In this document: one piece after another, positions 1 to 5,868 of the stretch
How the letters are laid out: each line of letters opens with the position of its first letter
Position numbering within the stretch: the stretch's first letter is position 1
From: Methanoregulaceae archaeon
GTDB lineage: Archaea > Halobacteriota > Methanomicrobia > Methanomicrobiales > Methanospirillaceae
Assembly (NCBI GenBank): GCA_025453715.1
Contig: JALOPT010000073.1
Coordinates: forward strand, 1-7,621
Reading direction: 5' to 3'
DNA: 7,621 nucleotides
Translations under genes and position numbers: made by a program
The notes under the pieces: model-generated
The model's database searches: none
What the model was told of the DNA's origin: nothing
What the model saw: only the letters and a program-made list of their open reading frames with translations

Positions 1-182
1 TGGGTGACCAGGTCCCCCTGGTGTTCCAGCAGTTCTATTGCATGACGTTTTTCTTTCACATTGGTAAAATTCTCGGTGAGCGCGACCAGTTGATTGGCAC
101 TTTCAGTAACAATCGCGACCTGCCGCTCAAAAAGGTCAAAAAAAACCTTGTCCTGTGGTATCAGTAACTCCCGCAAACCCAT
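1..182 (-). CDS. DUF47 family (PhoU-like) phosphate transport regulator, N-terminal part, cut by window edge
   Basis: The first 60 codons are visible, starting at an ATG at 180-182 and reading MGLRELLIPQDKVFFDLF. The opening matches the DUF47 N-terminus, with a helix carrying P-Q-D-K-x-F-F followed by a long amphipathic helix. It aligns without gaps to the other DUF47 protein in this window, with 21 of 60 residues identical, including the FFxLF and LEHxxD elements. DUF47 proteins resemble PhoU and are usually paired with PiT phosphate permeases, which they are thought to regulate from the cytoplasm. The gene lies 52 nt after the PiT gene on the same strand. It may end this operon or begin a second DUF47-PiT pair outside the window. 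No strong Shine-Dalgarno sequence is visible. The C-terminal part cannot be judged. Confidence 0.85.
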   Translation of the reverse strand, partial: MGLRELLIPQDKVFFDLFERQVAIVTESANQLVALTENFTNVKEKRHAIELLEHQGDLVT

Positions 183-213
183 AGTTATCTATCCGGGTAC
201 TGGAAAGGGAAGG

Positions 214-224
214 TAAAAAAATAT
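214..224 (-). promoter_or_regulatory. Candidate TATA-like box or poly-T terminator upstream of the partial DUF47 gene
   Basis: On the minus strand the gap between the PiT stop and the next DUF47 start holds ATATTTTTTTA, including seven consecutive T. It ends about 32 nt before the ATG at 182, the same distance as the TATA-like box of the other DUF47 gene. It could be a promoter giving a short leader, the poly-T terminator of the PiT gene, or both. The sequence alone cannot decide. Confidence 0.35.
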
Positions 225-234
225 GGCGGTTTTG

Positions 235-1425
235 TCAGCCAGTAAAAAAGAAGCTGATAAAAAGTGAAACGACCTGGTAACCAGCCCAGGCACATACGAT
301 GGCAATCGGTATAGTGATAATCCATGCAGTCATCATCTCACGTACTACCTTCCATTGTACTGCATTTTTTCCCCGTGTTGCACCAACGCCGATTATCGCA
401 CCGTTGATAGCGTGGGTGGATGAGACTGGAATCCCCTTTGCTGTGACACCGACAAGAATGGCGCTGCTGACTGTTGCAGCACAAAAGCCCTGGTAGGGAC
501 GAATTTTGGTGATATCTTTTGCCATTTTATCCACCACCTGCCAACCGCCAAAACAGGTACCGAGGGCAATTGCTATAGCAGAAGCAAGAATCACCCATGT
601 CGGCACGTCGAACGTTGACAGGATCCCGGCAGATACCAGCAGCGCTGTAATTATACCGACAGCATGCTGACCATCATTAGCACCGTGAGCGGTTGCCTGG
701 GTCAGGCATGCAACAACCTGAAGAGGCTGGAAAATTCGTTTCATCCGGTTCTGCCGTGAATGTTTGAATAATTGTGAAATGACAATATCGAAGATAAAGG
801 CCCCTGTCATTGCGAAAACCGGGGAGATGAAGATAAACAGTACAATTGCAAAAAGGCCCGAAATTTTAAGAATTCCTGCGAGCATCAGGAACGGGATAAT
901 CAACGAAAAACCGCACACACCCCCAAGTACAATACCTATCGGGACATCTTCGTGAAACGATGCAGTCAAAAGACCAAGAATAATGGCGCCGATCACCGCG
1001 CCGATCAACCCATAGAATGCAACCTGGATTACCATGTCCGGACCCGGAAGGATGATAGCAGATAGCCCGGCAACCGCCAGTGCTGCTCCCAGTAAACCAC
1101 CAACCATCGCGTGACTGCTTGAGATTGGGATCCCTGACCGGGTGGCAACAAAAACAAGGACGATTGCCGCCCCCATTGCAACAACAATGGAGAGCGGGGT
1201 CAGGCCATCTTCATTTACAATGGCTGTCCCAATCGTTGTTGCAACGGCCGTTGAAAACAAAAAAGGTCCTAACAGGTTGCAGACAGCCGTTGAAAAAACT
1301 GCTTTCATAGGTGAGAGAGCCCTCGTCGCGACAACCGTCGCAATCGAATGCGAGGCATCATTTAACCCGTTCACAAAGTTCAATGCCAGGGCGAGAATAA
1401 TCCCAAAGAGGATAAACGGCTCCAT
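235..1425 (-). CDS. pit: Inorganic phosphate transporter, PiT family
   Basis: A 396-residue, strongly hydrophobic membrane protein with about ten predicted transmembrane segments, the usual size for archaeal PiT permeases. The two inverted family signatures are both present. The first is NGLNDASHSIATVV at residues 19-32, and its mate is AHGANDGQHA at 246-255. Each is followed by a conserved re-entrant-type motif, GIPISSSH (98-105) and GIPVSSTH (331-338). PiT proteins carry phosphate, often as a metal-phosphate complex, in symport with H+ or Na+ across the cytoplasmic membrane. The start ATG lies 5 nt after the DUF47 stop, so the two are almost certainly co-transcribed and probably translationally coupled. 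No separate promoter or clear Shine-Dalgarno is seen. Ion coupling and substrate form are not readable from the sequence. The protein appears intact. Confidence 0.93.
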   Translation of the reverse strand: MEPFILFGIILALALNFVNGLNDASHSIATVVATRALSPMKAVFSTAVCNLLGPFLFSTAVATTIGTAIVNEDGLTPLSIVVAMGAAIVLVFVATRSGIPISSSHAMVGGLLGAALAVAGLSAIILPGPDMVIQVAFYGLIGAVIGAIILGLLTASFHEDVPIGIVLGGVCGFSLIIPFLMLAGILKISGLFAIVLFIFISPVFAMTGAFIFDIVISQLFKHSRQNRMKRIFQPLQVVACLTQATAHGANDGQHAVGIITALLVSAGILSTFDVPTWVILASAIAIALGTCFGGWQVVDKMAKDITKIRPYQGFCAATVSSAILVGVTAKGIPVSSTHAINGAIIGVGATRGKNAVQWKVVREMMTAWIITIPIAIVCAWAGYQVVSLFISFFFTG

Positions 1426-1430
1426 TCGAA

Positions 1431-2060
1431 TCAGGTATGACTACGCGCGATATCTGCGAGGACATGAGCGACATCGTTATACATTGCCATAACCCTTGCC
1501 ATTCCCTCATAGATATCCTTGAGTTTTATTATCAGGAGCAGGTCATCAGTCTTGAACAGCTCGATAACAGATCGCGACAACAATTCCGTAGAAAGATTAT
1601 AGAGGCGGTTCACTTCGCTCGCATGCTTTGATACTTCATCGGCCTTTTTCAGGGTCGCAAGGTCATCGATTGCATGTGAAATCTCTGTACTCGAGAGAGT
1701 CATGAGATAGGAAAATTCCTTCAAAAGGTCATTGGAACCCGGTATACCGTAATTGCATATCTGGTGCGAAACACGGTCAATGCGGTCCATCACATCGTCC
1801 AGAGCCGGGGCAAGACGTGCTATTTCGTCGGGTTCAAGGGGTGTAATAAGGGACTCGTTCAGTTTTTCATAAATCTGCCGGGTTATCTCGTCAGCCAGGT
1901 GTTCCAGCTGGCGGATTTTATGCCCTTTTTCCGTGCCATCAGGTAACTCATGGGTGATCTCGTTGAGGACCGAAGAAGCTTCGCTGATTTTTTGGGCCAT
2001 GTCCATGAAAAGGGTAAAAAAAATCCTGTCTTCCGGGAGTATCAAATCACGGATGCGCAT
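1431..2060 (-). CDS. DUF47 family (PhoU-like) putative phosphate transport regulator
   Basis: A 209-residue soluble, almost entirely helical protein. I chose the start at MRIRDLILPEDRIFF (ATG 2058-2060). The frame stays open for 45 more codons upstream, but these run through the TATA box and a tRNA-like sequence and do not resemble a protein. The N-terminus also aligns with the paralogue at 1-182. PhoU/DUF47-type acidic helices are visible: LEHLADEIT (52-60), ALDDVMDRID (86-95), and a matching later segment with KLKDIYEGM. In PhoU relatives such E/DxxxD patterns bind metal clusters. The family is thought to control the adjacent PiT permease, whose gene starts 5 nt downstream. A weak AGGA lies about 5 nt before the ATG. 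Exact regulatory action in archaea is inference. Confidence 0.88.
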   Translation of the reverse strand: MRIRDLILPEDRIFFTLFMDMAQKISEASSVLNEITHELPDGTEKGHKIRQLEHLADEITRQIYEKLNESLITPLEPDEIARLAPALDDVMDRIDRVSHQICNYGIPGSNDLLKEFSYLMTLSSTEISHAIDDLATLKKADEVSKHASEVNRLYNLSTELLSRSVIELFKTDDLLLIIKLKDIYEGMARVMAMYNDVAHVLADIARSHT

Positions 2061-2091
2061 GGTTGTCCTGTCATACCCTATGCATATGTCC

Positions 2092-2103
2092 CTATAAAAT
2101 ATA
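2092..2103 (-). promoter_or_regulatory. TATA-box promoter of the DUF47-PiT operon
   Basis: The minus strand reads TATATTTTATAG, a good archaeal TATA-box match. It is centred about 38 nt upstream of the DUF47 ATG at 2060. With the usual spacing of about 25 nt, transcription would start near 2073 and give a leader of roughly a dozen nucleotides. The preceding A/T- and purine-rich stretch could serve as BRE. Confidence 0.6.
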
Positions 2104-2138
2104 ATGCCAAAAGAAGGAAAATTTAAAAGAAGAAGCAT

Positions 2139-2170
2139 TGATCCAGCGGGAATTGAACCCGGGGCTCTAC
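2139..2170 (-). pseudogene. tRNA 3'-half remnant (T-arm plus acceptor strand), tRNA-Ala-like
   Basis: The minus strand carries GTAGAG, a CCGGG stem, the T-loop TTCAATT, CCCGC, and a 3' acceptor-like TGGATCA. The T-stem pairs except for its outermost C-C. Upstream to about 2217 there is no D-arm with the invariant GG and no 7-nt anticodon loop. Only two short hairpins occur there (ATTGC/GCAAT and GTTTG/CAAAC), so this is not a complete tRNA. From memory, GTAGAG followed by CCCCGGG is close to the 3' half of archaeal tRNA-Ala(UGC). It may be the missing half of the fragment at 2351-2391, an attachment-site scar, or a decayed tRNA. The identity of the parent tRNA is inference. Confidence 0.45.
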
Positions 2171-2218
2171 GGGGCCAGGGGGGTTTGGTAAGCAAACACT
2201 ATTGCATCAGGCAATCAC

Positions 2219-2232
2219 GAAAACAAAAGAAA
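2219..2232 (-). terminator. Poly-T terminator after tRNA-Ala
   Basis: Directly after the tRNA discriminator base, the minus strand reads TTTCTTTTGTTTTC. Short T-rich runs of this kind end many archaeal tRNA transcripts. No hairpin is required or seen. Confidence 0.5.
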
Positions 2233-2304
2233 TGGACTGGGCGGGAATTGAACCCGCGGCCTCACCCATGCCAAGGGTGCGTAATACCACTTTACCACCA
2301 GCCC
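2233..2304 (-). tRNA. tRNA-Ala, anticodon GGC
   Basis: A complete 72-nt cloverleaf can be drawn. Acceptor GGGCTGG pairs with CCAGTCC, including a G3-U70 wobble, the universal alanine identity element. The D-stem GTAA pairs with TTAC around a 7-nt loop containing GG. The anticodon stem CACCC/GGGTG holds the loop TTGGCAT, giving anticodon GGC at 2270-2272. A 5-nt variable region follows, then the T-stem GCGGG/CCCGC around TTCAATT, and discriminator A. CCA is not encoded. The anticodon and G3-U70 agree on alanine. No intron is present. The gene is flanked on both sides by incomplete tRNA-Ala-like sequences. Confidence 0.93.
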
Positions 2305-2324
2305 ACAAATTTTTCTGACACAAT

Positions 2325-2332
2325 GATATGAA
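2325..2332 (-). promoter_or_regulatory. Possible TATA-like box for tRNA-Ala(GGC)
   Basis: TTCATATC on the minus strand lies 21-28 nt before the tRNA 5' end, close to the expected position of an archaeal TATA box. The match is weak. The same bases can be aligned to a decayed T-arm of the upstream tRNA remnant, so the element may have been made from that relic. Confidence 0.3.
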
Positions 2333-2350
2333 CACGGTCTTTCAGGTTTT

Positions 2351-2391
2351 CACCTTGGAAAGGTAGCGCTCTACCCCTGATCTATCGGCCC
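2351..2391 (-). pseudogene. tRNA-Ala-like 5'-half remnant with UCC in the anticodon loop
   Basis: Read on the minus strand, 41 nt form a convincing tRNA 5' half. It has acceptor GGGCCGA, TA, a D-arm GATC/GAGC with loop AGGGGTA (one A-G mismatch), then CTACC and the loop TTTCCAA followed by GGT. From memory, the closest type is archaeal tRNA-Ala(UGC), whose loop reads TTTGCAA. Here one base change would give UCC, a glycine anticodon. The following sequence lacks an acceptor 3' strand complementary to GGGCCGA. A poor T-arm resemblance (CCGTGTTCATATCATTG) can be seen about 8 nt too far away. A TTTTAACT box lies 25-32 nt upstream (2416-2423), where a promoter would be expected. I read it as a decayed or disrupted tRNA gene. 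Confidence 0.55.
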
Positions 2392-2435
2392 GCTCTATCA
2401 CTATGGGATGCCATCAGTTAAAAGAATTGTTTTGA

Positions 2436-2453
2436 GGTGTGAGATTTAACACC
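2436..2453 (-). terminator. Possible hairpin terminator downstream of the NAPRTase gene
   Basis: GGTGT and ACACC form a 5-bp inverted repeat with an 8-nt loop, about 50 nt after the NAPRTase stop. On the minus strand it is followed by an A/T-rich stretch that includes TTCTTTT. The stem is short, and the T-run overlaps the TATA-like box of the tRNA-Ala remnant. The rest of 2392-2504 shows no gene. Confidence 0.25.
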
Positions 2454-2504
2454 AGTTCAGATACAGTCGGGACTATTTTACCCCGGCTCGCGGAGGCAGC
2501 CAAA

Positions 2505-3674
2505 TCAATGGTGATGGTGTTCGTGACCTTCAGCGCATCCAGGTGACCCGCATGAGCACTGTGATGTTTCGAAAGAACCCAGGAACCGCATACGGGCCTC
2601 TTGAAGGTCGCCAGCTGTTACAACAGTACCGTTTGTCAGGTACCGAACAAGGAGCGGCTTTGCATGAGCGGGGGCTGGGACTCCCTCCAGCAGGACAACA
2701 TGGAAACGGTCGGGAAGCTCGTATACCTGTTTTACACCGCATCTTTTACCACGCTTAGAACACATCGTACCTTCCATTTCCACGATATCCATCGCAAAAT
2801 CAATGACAGGGGCATTGGCTATTGCTCCACCAATTCCAAATGCATCGACAATATCACGGTACTCGATTACTTCATCTCTCGTAACACCACCGGAGAGGAA
2901 TATTTTTACACCGGAGTACCCATGCGCATCAAGCTCCCAGCGGACTTCATTGATAATGGCCCTCATGTCACCGCGGCGTGAACGCGGGGTATCAAGCCTG
3001 ACAGCACATGCACCCTGGCCTGCCGCAACCAGGGACTCGCGTTTTTCGTCACAAAATGTATCAGACAGCATGATTCTCGGCACTTCCGGGGATGCATTAC
3101 GGTTGAAGGATGCAAAGGCTGCTGCCGGGTTGTCGTAACACATTACAAAGGCATGGGGCATGGTACCGGATTTTGGAATATCCGGGTGAGAGCAGGTGTT
3201 TGAGACCCCGTCAACACCCCCAATCCATGCAGCACGTTCAATCATGGATGCAATTGCCGGGTGCTGGCGGCGCGAGCCGAATGAATAAACCGGGCGACCC
3301 TCTGCACAGACCCTGATATGTGCGGCAGCAGTAGCAATACCAGATGCATGACATAAGAACCCGAGAATTGACGTCTCATACCGGGCAAAGTCCAGGTAAC
3401 GTCCGGATATCCGCAGGACAGGTTCGTTTGGCAGGAACATCGTCCCTTCAGGCATTGCATCAACCGTGACCGGGAGCCCCTTCAGAAGCGCAATGACATC
3501 TTCCAGACCGCAGAATACACCCCATTCATCAGGGATGCCAACTGCCGTTACCTCCATCACAACGAGGGGATTTTTACCCTCTTTTTGAAGAATCTCCTCG
3601 CAACGGAGAAAATAGATATCAGCACAATCCCCTCTTTTAATGACTTCTTCATCAACAGTCCCAAACAGGCCCAT
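2505..3674 (-). CDS. pncB: Nicotinate phosphoribosyltransferase, archaeal type
   Basis: A 389-residue protein that makes nicotinate mononucleotide from nicotinate and PRPP, the entry step of NAD salvage (Preiss-Handler pathway), in the cytoplasm. The length and landmarks fit the archaeal group that includes the Thermoplasma enzyme. These are the N-terminal KRGDCADIYF, FGSRRQHP (132-139) with the histidine that can be phosphorylated in this family, DTPRSRRGD (228-236), LSGGV (260-264) for phosphate binding, and FGIGGA. Near the C-terminus C305 and C312 are followed by C373, C375 and C380, probably a zinc-knuckle-like site. The chain ends in HEHHHH (384-389), a natural histidine tail. The ATG at 3672-3674 is the natural start because the family's N-terminal MGLFGT-type opening follows. 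It is divergent from the purine salvage operon. Quinolinate phosphoribosyltransferase is a less likely alternative. Confidence 0.88.
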   Translation of the reverse strand: MGLFGTVDEEVIKRGDCADIYFLRCEEILQKEGKNPLVVMEVTAVGIPDEWGVFCGLEDVIALLKGLPVTVDAMPEGTMFLPNEPVLRISGRYLDFARYETSILGFLCHASGIATAAAHIRVCAEGRPVYSFGSRRQHPAIASMIERAAWIGGVDGVSNTCSHPDIPKSGTMPHAFVMCYDNPAAAFASFNRNASPEVPRIMLSDTFCDEKRESLVAAGQGACAVRLDTPRSRRGDMRAIINEVRWELDAHGYSGVKIFLSGGVTRDEVIEYRDIVDAFGIGGAIANAPVIDFAMDIVEMEGTMCSKRGKRCGVKQVYELPDRFHVVLLEGVPAPAHAKPLLVRYLTNGTVVTAGDLQEARMRFLGSFETSQCSCGSPGCAEGHEHHHH

Positions 3675-3874
3675 ACAGATTATGGTGTGCCGGAGGGTAT
3701 TACGGTATCCAAACCGATCCCCCTTCAGGATGGACAGGGATATGTAGCAGGCGCAGAAATAACTGTACTAGAATTATGCGATGCACAGTTGATTGCAGGC
3801 TGCAGGAACATTGTTGTTCAATAACAACGGGGCTGCTGCCGGGTATGGGAACCCGTGCAGGGGGGGCACGATAG
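3675..3874. promoter_or_regulatory. Divergent intergenic region between NAPRTase and the nucleoside phosphorylase
   Basis: These 200 nt must hold promoters for both directions, but no TATA box is clear. Weak A/T-rich candidates lie around 3755-3780. A perfect inverted repeat, GTTGTT-CAAT-AACAAC, sits at 3813-3828, about 47 nt before the phosphorylase start, where a repressor could act. A run of seven G at 3860-3866 lies 8 nt before the GTG start and may act as ribosome-binding sequence. No credible protein-coding gene is seen, only a 9-codon ATG-TAG mini-frame at 3845-3874. Confidence 0.45.
3813..3828. repeat. Perfect 6-bp inverted repeat, possible operator
   Basis: GTTGTT and its reverse complement AACAAC are separated by CAAT. 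The element lies in the divergent promoter region. An A/T-rich palindrome here could be an operator or overlap a TATA element, but the sequence does not identify a binding protein. Confidence 0.35.
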
Positions 3875-4549
3875 GTGTCTCTCGGGATTATCGGGGGGAC
3901 AAGCCTCATGTTTGCCAGTCTTCCTCCACTGGCCAGACAGATAGTAAGGACTCCGTTCGGGAGTGTGGAGGTCATGACCGGGGATGTAACAATCCTGCTG
4001 CGGCACCAGGGCAATACCCCGCCCCACCGTATCAATTTCTGTGCGAATATGGCAGCGCTTGCGATCCTTGGTGTTGAAAACATTGTTGCATTCGGTTCTT
4101 CGGGTTCCCTGAAAGAAGAGATAAAACCGGGTTCAATCCTGATACCAGACGATTACATGAGCATGTCGGACATTCCATCCATCCACAACCATGCGATCTC
4201 CCATGTTATGCCGGTAATTTCGAAACACCTCATCAGTGAACTCGGAAGTATGTTTCCTGACGCACAGGTTGGGGGGACTTACGTGCAGACAAGGGGGCCG
4301 AGAATTGAGACAATTGCAGAAGTAAAAACTCTCGCGAAATTTGCAGACATTGTAGGAATGACGGTCGCAAGCGAGGCAACTCTTGCCTGTGAACTCGAAA
4401 TGGAGTTTGCCGCATTGTGCATGGTCGATAATTATGCAAACGGTCTGGGAACAGAAGTGCTCTCGTTCGGGCACATCGTGGAGACAGCCCGGGTATTCCG
4501 GGAACGGACAGACGGGATGGTCAGGACAATTATTGAGAAAATGGGATGA
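3875..4549 (+). CDS. MTAP/PNP family purine nucleoside phosphorylase, probable 5'-methylthioinosine phosphorylase (MTIP)
   Basis: A 224-residue cytoplasmic enzyme that cleaves a purine (deoxy/methylthio)nucleoside with phosphate to base and sugar-1-phosphate. Family motifs appear in order. They are GIIGGT (4-9, phosphate loop), RHQGNTPPH (43-51), VAFGSSGSL (71-79), GGTYVQTRGPRIET (133-146), GMTVASE (161-167) and VDNYANG (184-190). In adenine-specific MTAPs the last motif carries aspartates of the TDYD kind. An Asn here is the pattern of 6-oxopurine enzymes, so methylthioinosine, inosine or guanosine is more likely than methylthioadenosine. The next gene encodes the deaminase that would supply methylthioinosine. 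The start is GTG: an in-frame TAG lies immediately before it, and the next ATG (3908) would remove the phosphate loop. It is somewhat shorter than typical relatives, mostly at the C-terminus. The stop overlaps the next start (ATGA, 4546-4549). Confidence 0.85.
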   Translation: MSLGIIGGTSLMFASLPPLARQIVRTPFGSVEVMTGDVTILLRHQGNTPPHRINFCANMAALAILGVENIVAFGSSGSLKEEIKPGSILIPDDYMSMSDIPSIHNHAISHVMPVISKHLISELGSMFPDAQVGGTYVQTRGPRIETIAEVKTLAKFADIVGMTVASEATLACELEMEFAALCMVDNYANGLGTEVLSFGHIVETARVFRERTDGMVRTIIEKMG

Positions 4550-5868
4550 TATCAATGGAAAATCGCGAATTATTGGGTTACTCCGGGGCGCTGCTCATCC
4601 GGGATACGATTGTAAACGGGGTACGGGGGGATATTTTTATCGATGATACCGGAACAATAGCCGGTTCAGGAGAAGGAATCGCCCGAAAATATCATAACGA
4701 TGCAGATGTTACGATCGACGGGAATGGCTCTATTGCTATGCCCGGTCTAGTCAATACCCACACCCATGCAGCAATGACACTCCTCAGGGGTTACGCTGAT
4801 GACATGGTCCTCCAGGACTGGCTCGCGCAGAAAATCTGGCCCCTTGAGGCTCATCTAACAGGAAACGATGTCTACTGGGGTACAAAACTTGCCTGTCTCG
4901 AGATGATTAAAAGCGGTACCACTGCTTTTAATGACATGTATTTTTTCATGGAGGATGCCGCCCGTGCAGTCGATGAGACCGGTATCAGGGCGGTCCTTTC
5001 CTATGGTTTCATTGATCTAAACCTTCCTGATAAACGTGAGAATGAATGCAGGGCAACAGAGAGACTCGTTACATCGATTAAATCAATGAATAACAGCAGA
5101 ATCAGGGCGGCAGTCGGCCCGCATGCGATTTACACGGTTTCCCCCGATGGATTGAAATGGTGTGCTGATTACGCAGCATCCGAGAAAATCGGCATTCATA
5201 TCCACCTTTCAGAGACTGAAAAGGAAGTACATGACTGTATCAGCCAGCATGGAAAACGTCCTTCATCTCACCTCGATGACTGTGGAATCCTTACTCCTTC
5301 GACGGTGGCCGCTCATTGCTGCTGGCTAGACGAACACGAGTGTGCCCTCATGGGAAAGCGGAATGTCAACATCTCCCATAACCCGGCAAGCAACATGAAA
5401 CTCGCCACGCACAGGGCCATGCCATACCAGCTGCTGAAATCATCTGGTGCGAATGTGTGTCTCGGTACTGACGGGTGTGCCTCGAATAATAACCTGGACA
5501 TGTTCGAAGAAGTTAAAACCGCCGCGCTCCTCCAGAAATTTTTCTGGAATGACCCGACCGTTCTGCCTGCACCCGAGGCACTGGCAATGGCAGGTTCAAA
5601 CGGGGCAAGGGCGCTTGGGACAGGTACAGGCACGCTGGCACCTGGTGCACCTGCTGATATCATCCTTGTCAGTACTATGACCGCCTGCAACACACCTCTT
5701 CACAACCAGACTTCGAACCTTGTCTATGCCTGCAGCGGGGCATCGGTCCATACGACCATTTGCAACGGGTGTGTCCTGATGCATGAACGGCATGTACTTA
5801 ACGAAGAGGAGATCCTCAGGGGATCAGCGGATGCAGCGGTCCAGCTTGTGAGGCGCTCCTCCTCTTGA
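4546..5868 (+). CDS. dadD: 5'-deoxyadenosine / 5'-methylthioadenosine / S-adenosylhomocysteine deaminase
   Basis: A 440-residue amidohydrolase-superfamily deaminase, cytoplasmic, that hydrolyses the 6-amino group of adenosine-type SAM by-products to the inosine form plus ammonia. The active-site set is complete. HTH (H72, H74) follows the first strand, GPH H193 is the substrate-side histidine, and HLSE gives metal ligand H220 and catalytic E223. H257 lies in AAHCCWLD, and LGTDGCASNN supplies D309. In methanogens this DadD-type enzyme replaces SAH hydrolase/MTA nucleosidase routes and handles 5'-deoxyadenosine from radical SAM enzymes. The gene overlaps the phosphorylase stop by ATGA, so it is translationally coupled. 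An in-frame ATG at 4555, preceded by GGGATGAT, is an alternative start three codons later. Its product methylthioinosine is the expected substrate of the upstream phosphorylase. Adenosine-type side-chain preference cannot be read off. Confidence 0.92.
   Translation: MISMENRELLGYSGALLIRDTIVNGVRGDIFIDDTGTIAGSGEGIARKYHNDADVTIDGNGSIAMPGLVNTHTHAAMTLLRGYADDMVLQDWLAQKIWPLEAHLTGNDVYWGTKLACLEMIKSGTTAFNDMYFFMEDAARAVDETGIRAVLSYGFIDLNLPDKRENECRATERLVTSIKSMNNSRIRAAVGPHAIYTVSPDGLKWCADYAASEKIGIHIHLSETEKEVHDCISQHGKRPSSHLDDCGILTPSTVAAHCCWLDEHECALMGKRNVNISHNPASNMKLATHRAMPYQLLKSSGANVCLGTDGCASNNNLDMFEEVKTAALLQKFFWNDPTVLPAPEALAMAGSNGARALGTGTGTLAPGAPADIILVSTMTACNTPLHNQTSNLVYACSGASVHTTICNGCVLMHERHVLNEEEILRGSADAAVQLVRRSSS

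Noticed and set aside
2061..2195. A 45-codon N-terminal extension of the DUF47 protein
   Set aside because: It reads through the TATA-like box and the tRNA 3'-half remnant, has no resemblance to DUF47, and the ATG at 2060 aligns with the paralogue's start.
2139..2217. A complete second tRNA gene on the minus strand
   Set aside because: The T-arm is good, and TGATT/GGATCA can pair as a partial acceptor. But no D-arm with GG exists, the GTTTG/CAAAC hairpin has a 5-nt loop without a usable anticodon, and the acceptor fails beyond 5 bp.
2233..2304. tRNA-Gly(GCC) instead of tRNA-Ala
   Set aside because: The loop reads TTGGCAT, so the anticodon is GGC. The G3-U70 pair also supports alanine.
3585..3824. 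A 79-codon plus-strand ORF reaching into the divergent intergenic region
   Set aside because: Its first part lies antisense to the NAPRTase start, it has no recognisable domain, and it overlaps the region that must hold promoters.
4133..4555. Long minus-strand ORF (140 codons) opposite the phosphorylase
   Set aside because: It is cysteine-, proline- and histidine-rich with no family resemblance and is fully antisense to a gene with strong motifs.
5313..5693. Minus-strand ORF (126 codons) opposite dadD
   Set aside because: It is a shadow of dadD codon bias. The composition (A, S, P rich) is uninformative, and the active-site motifs are on the other strand.
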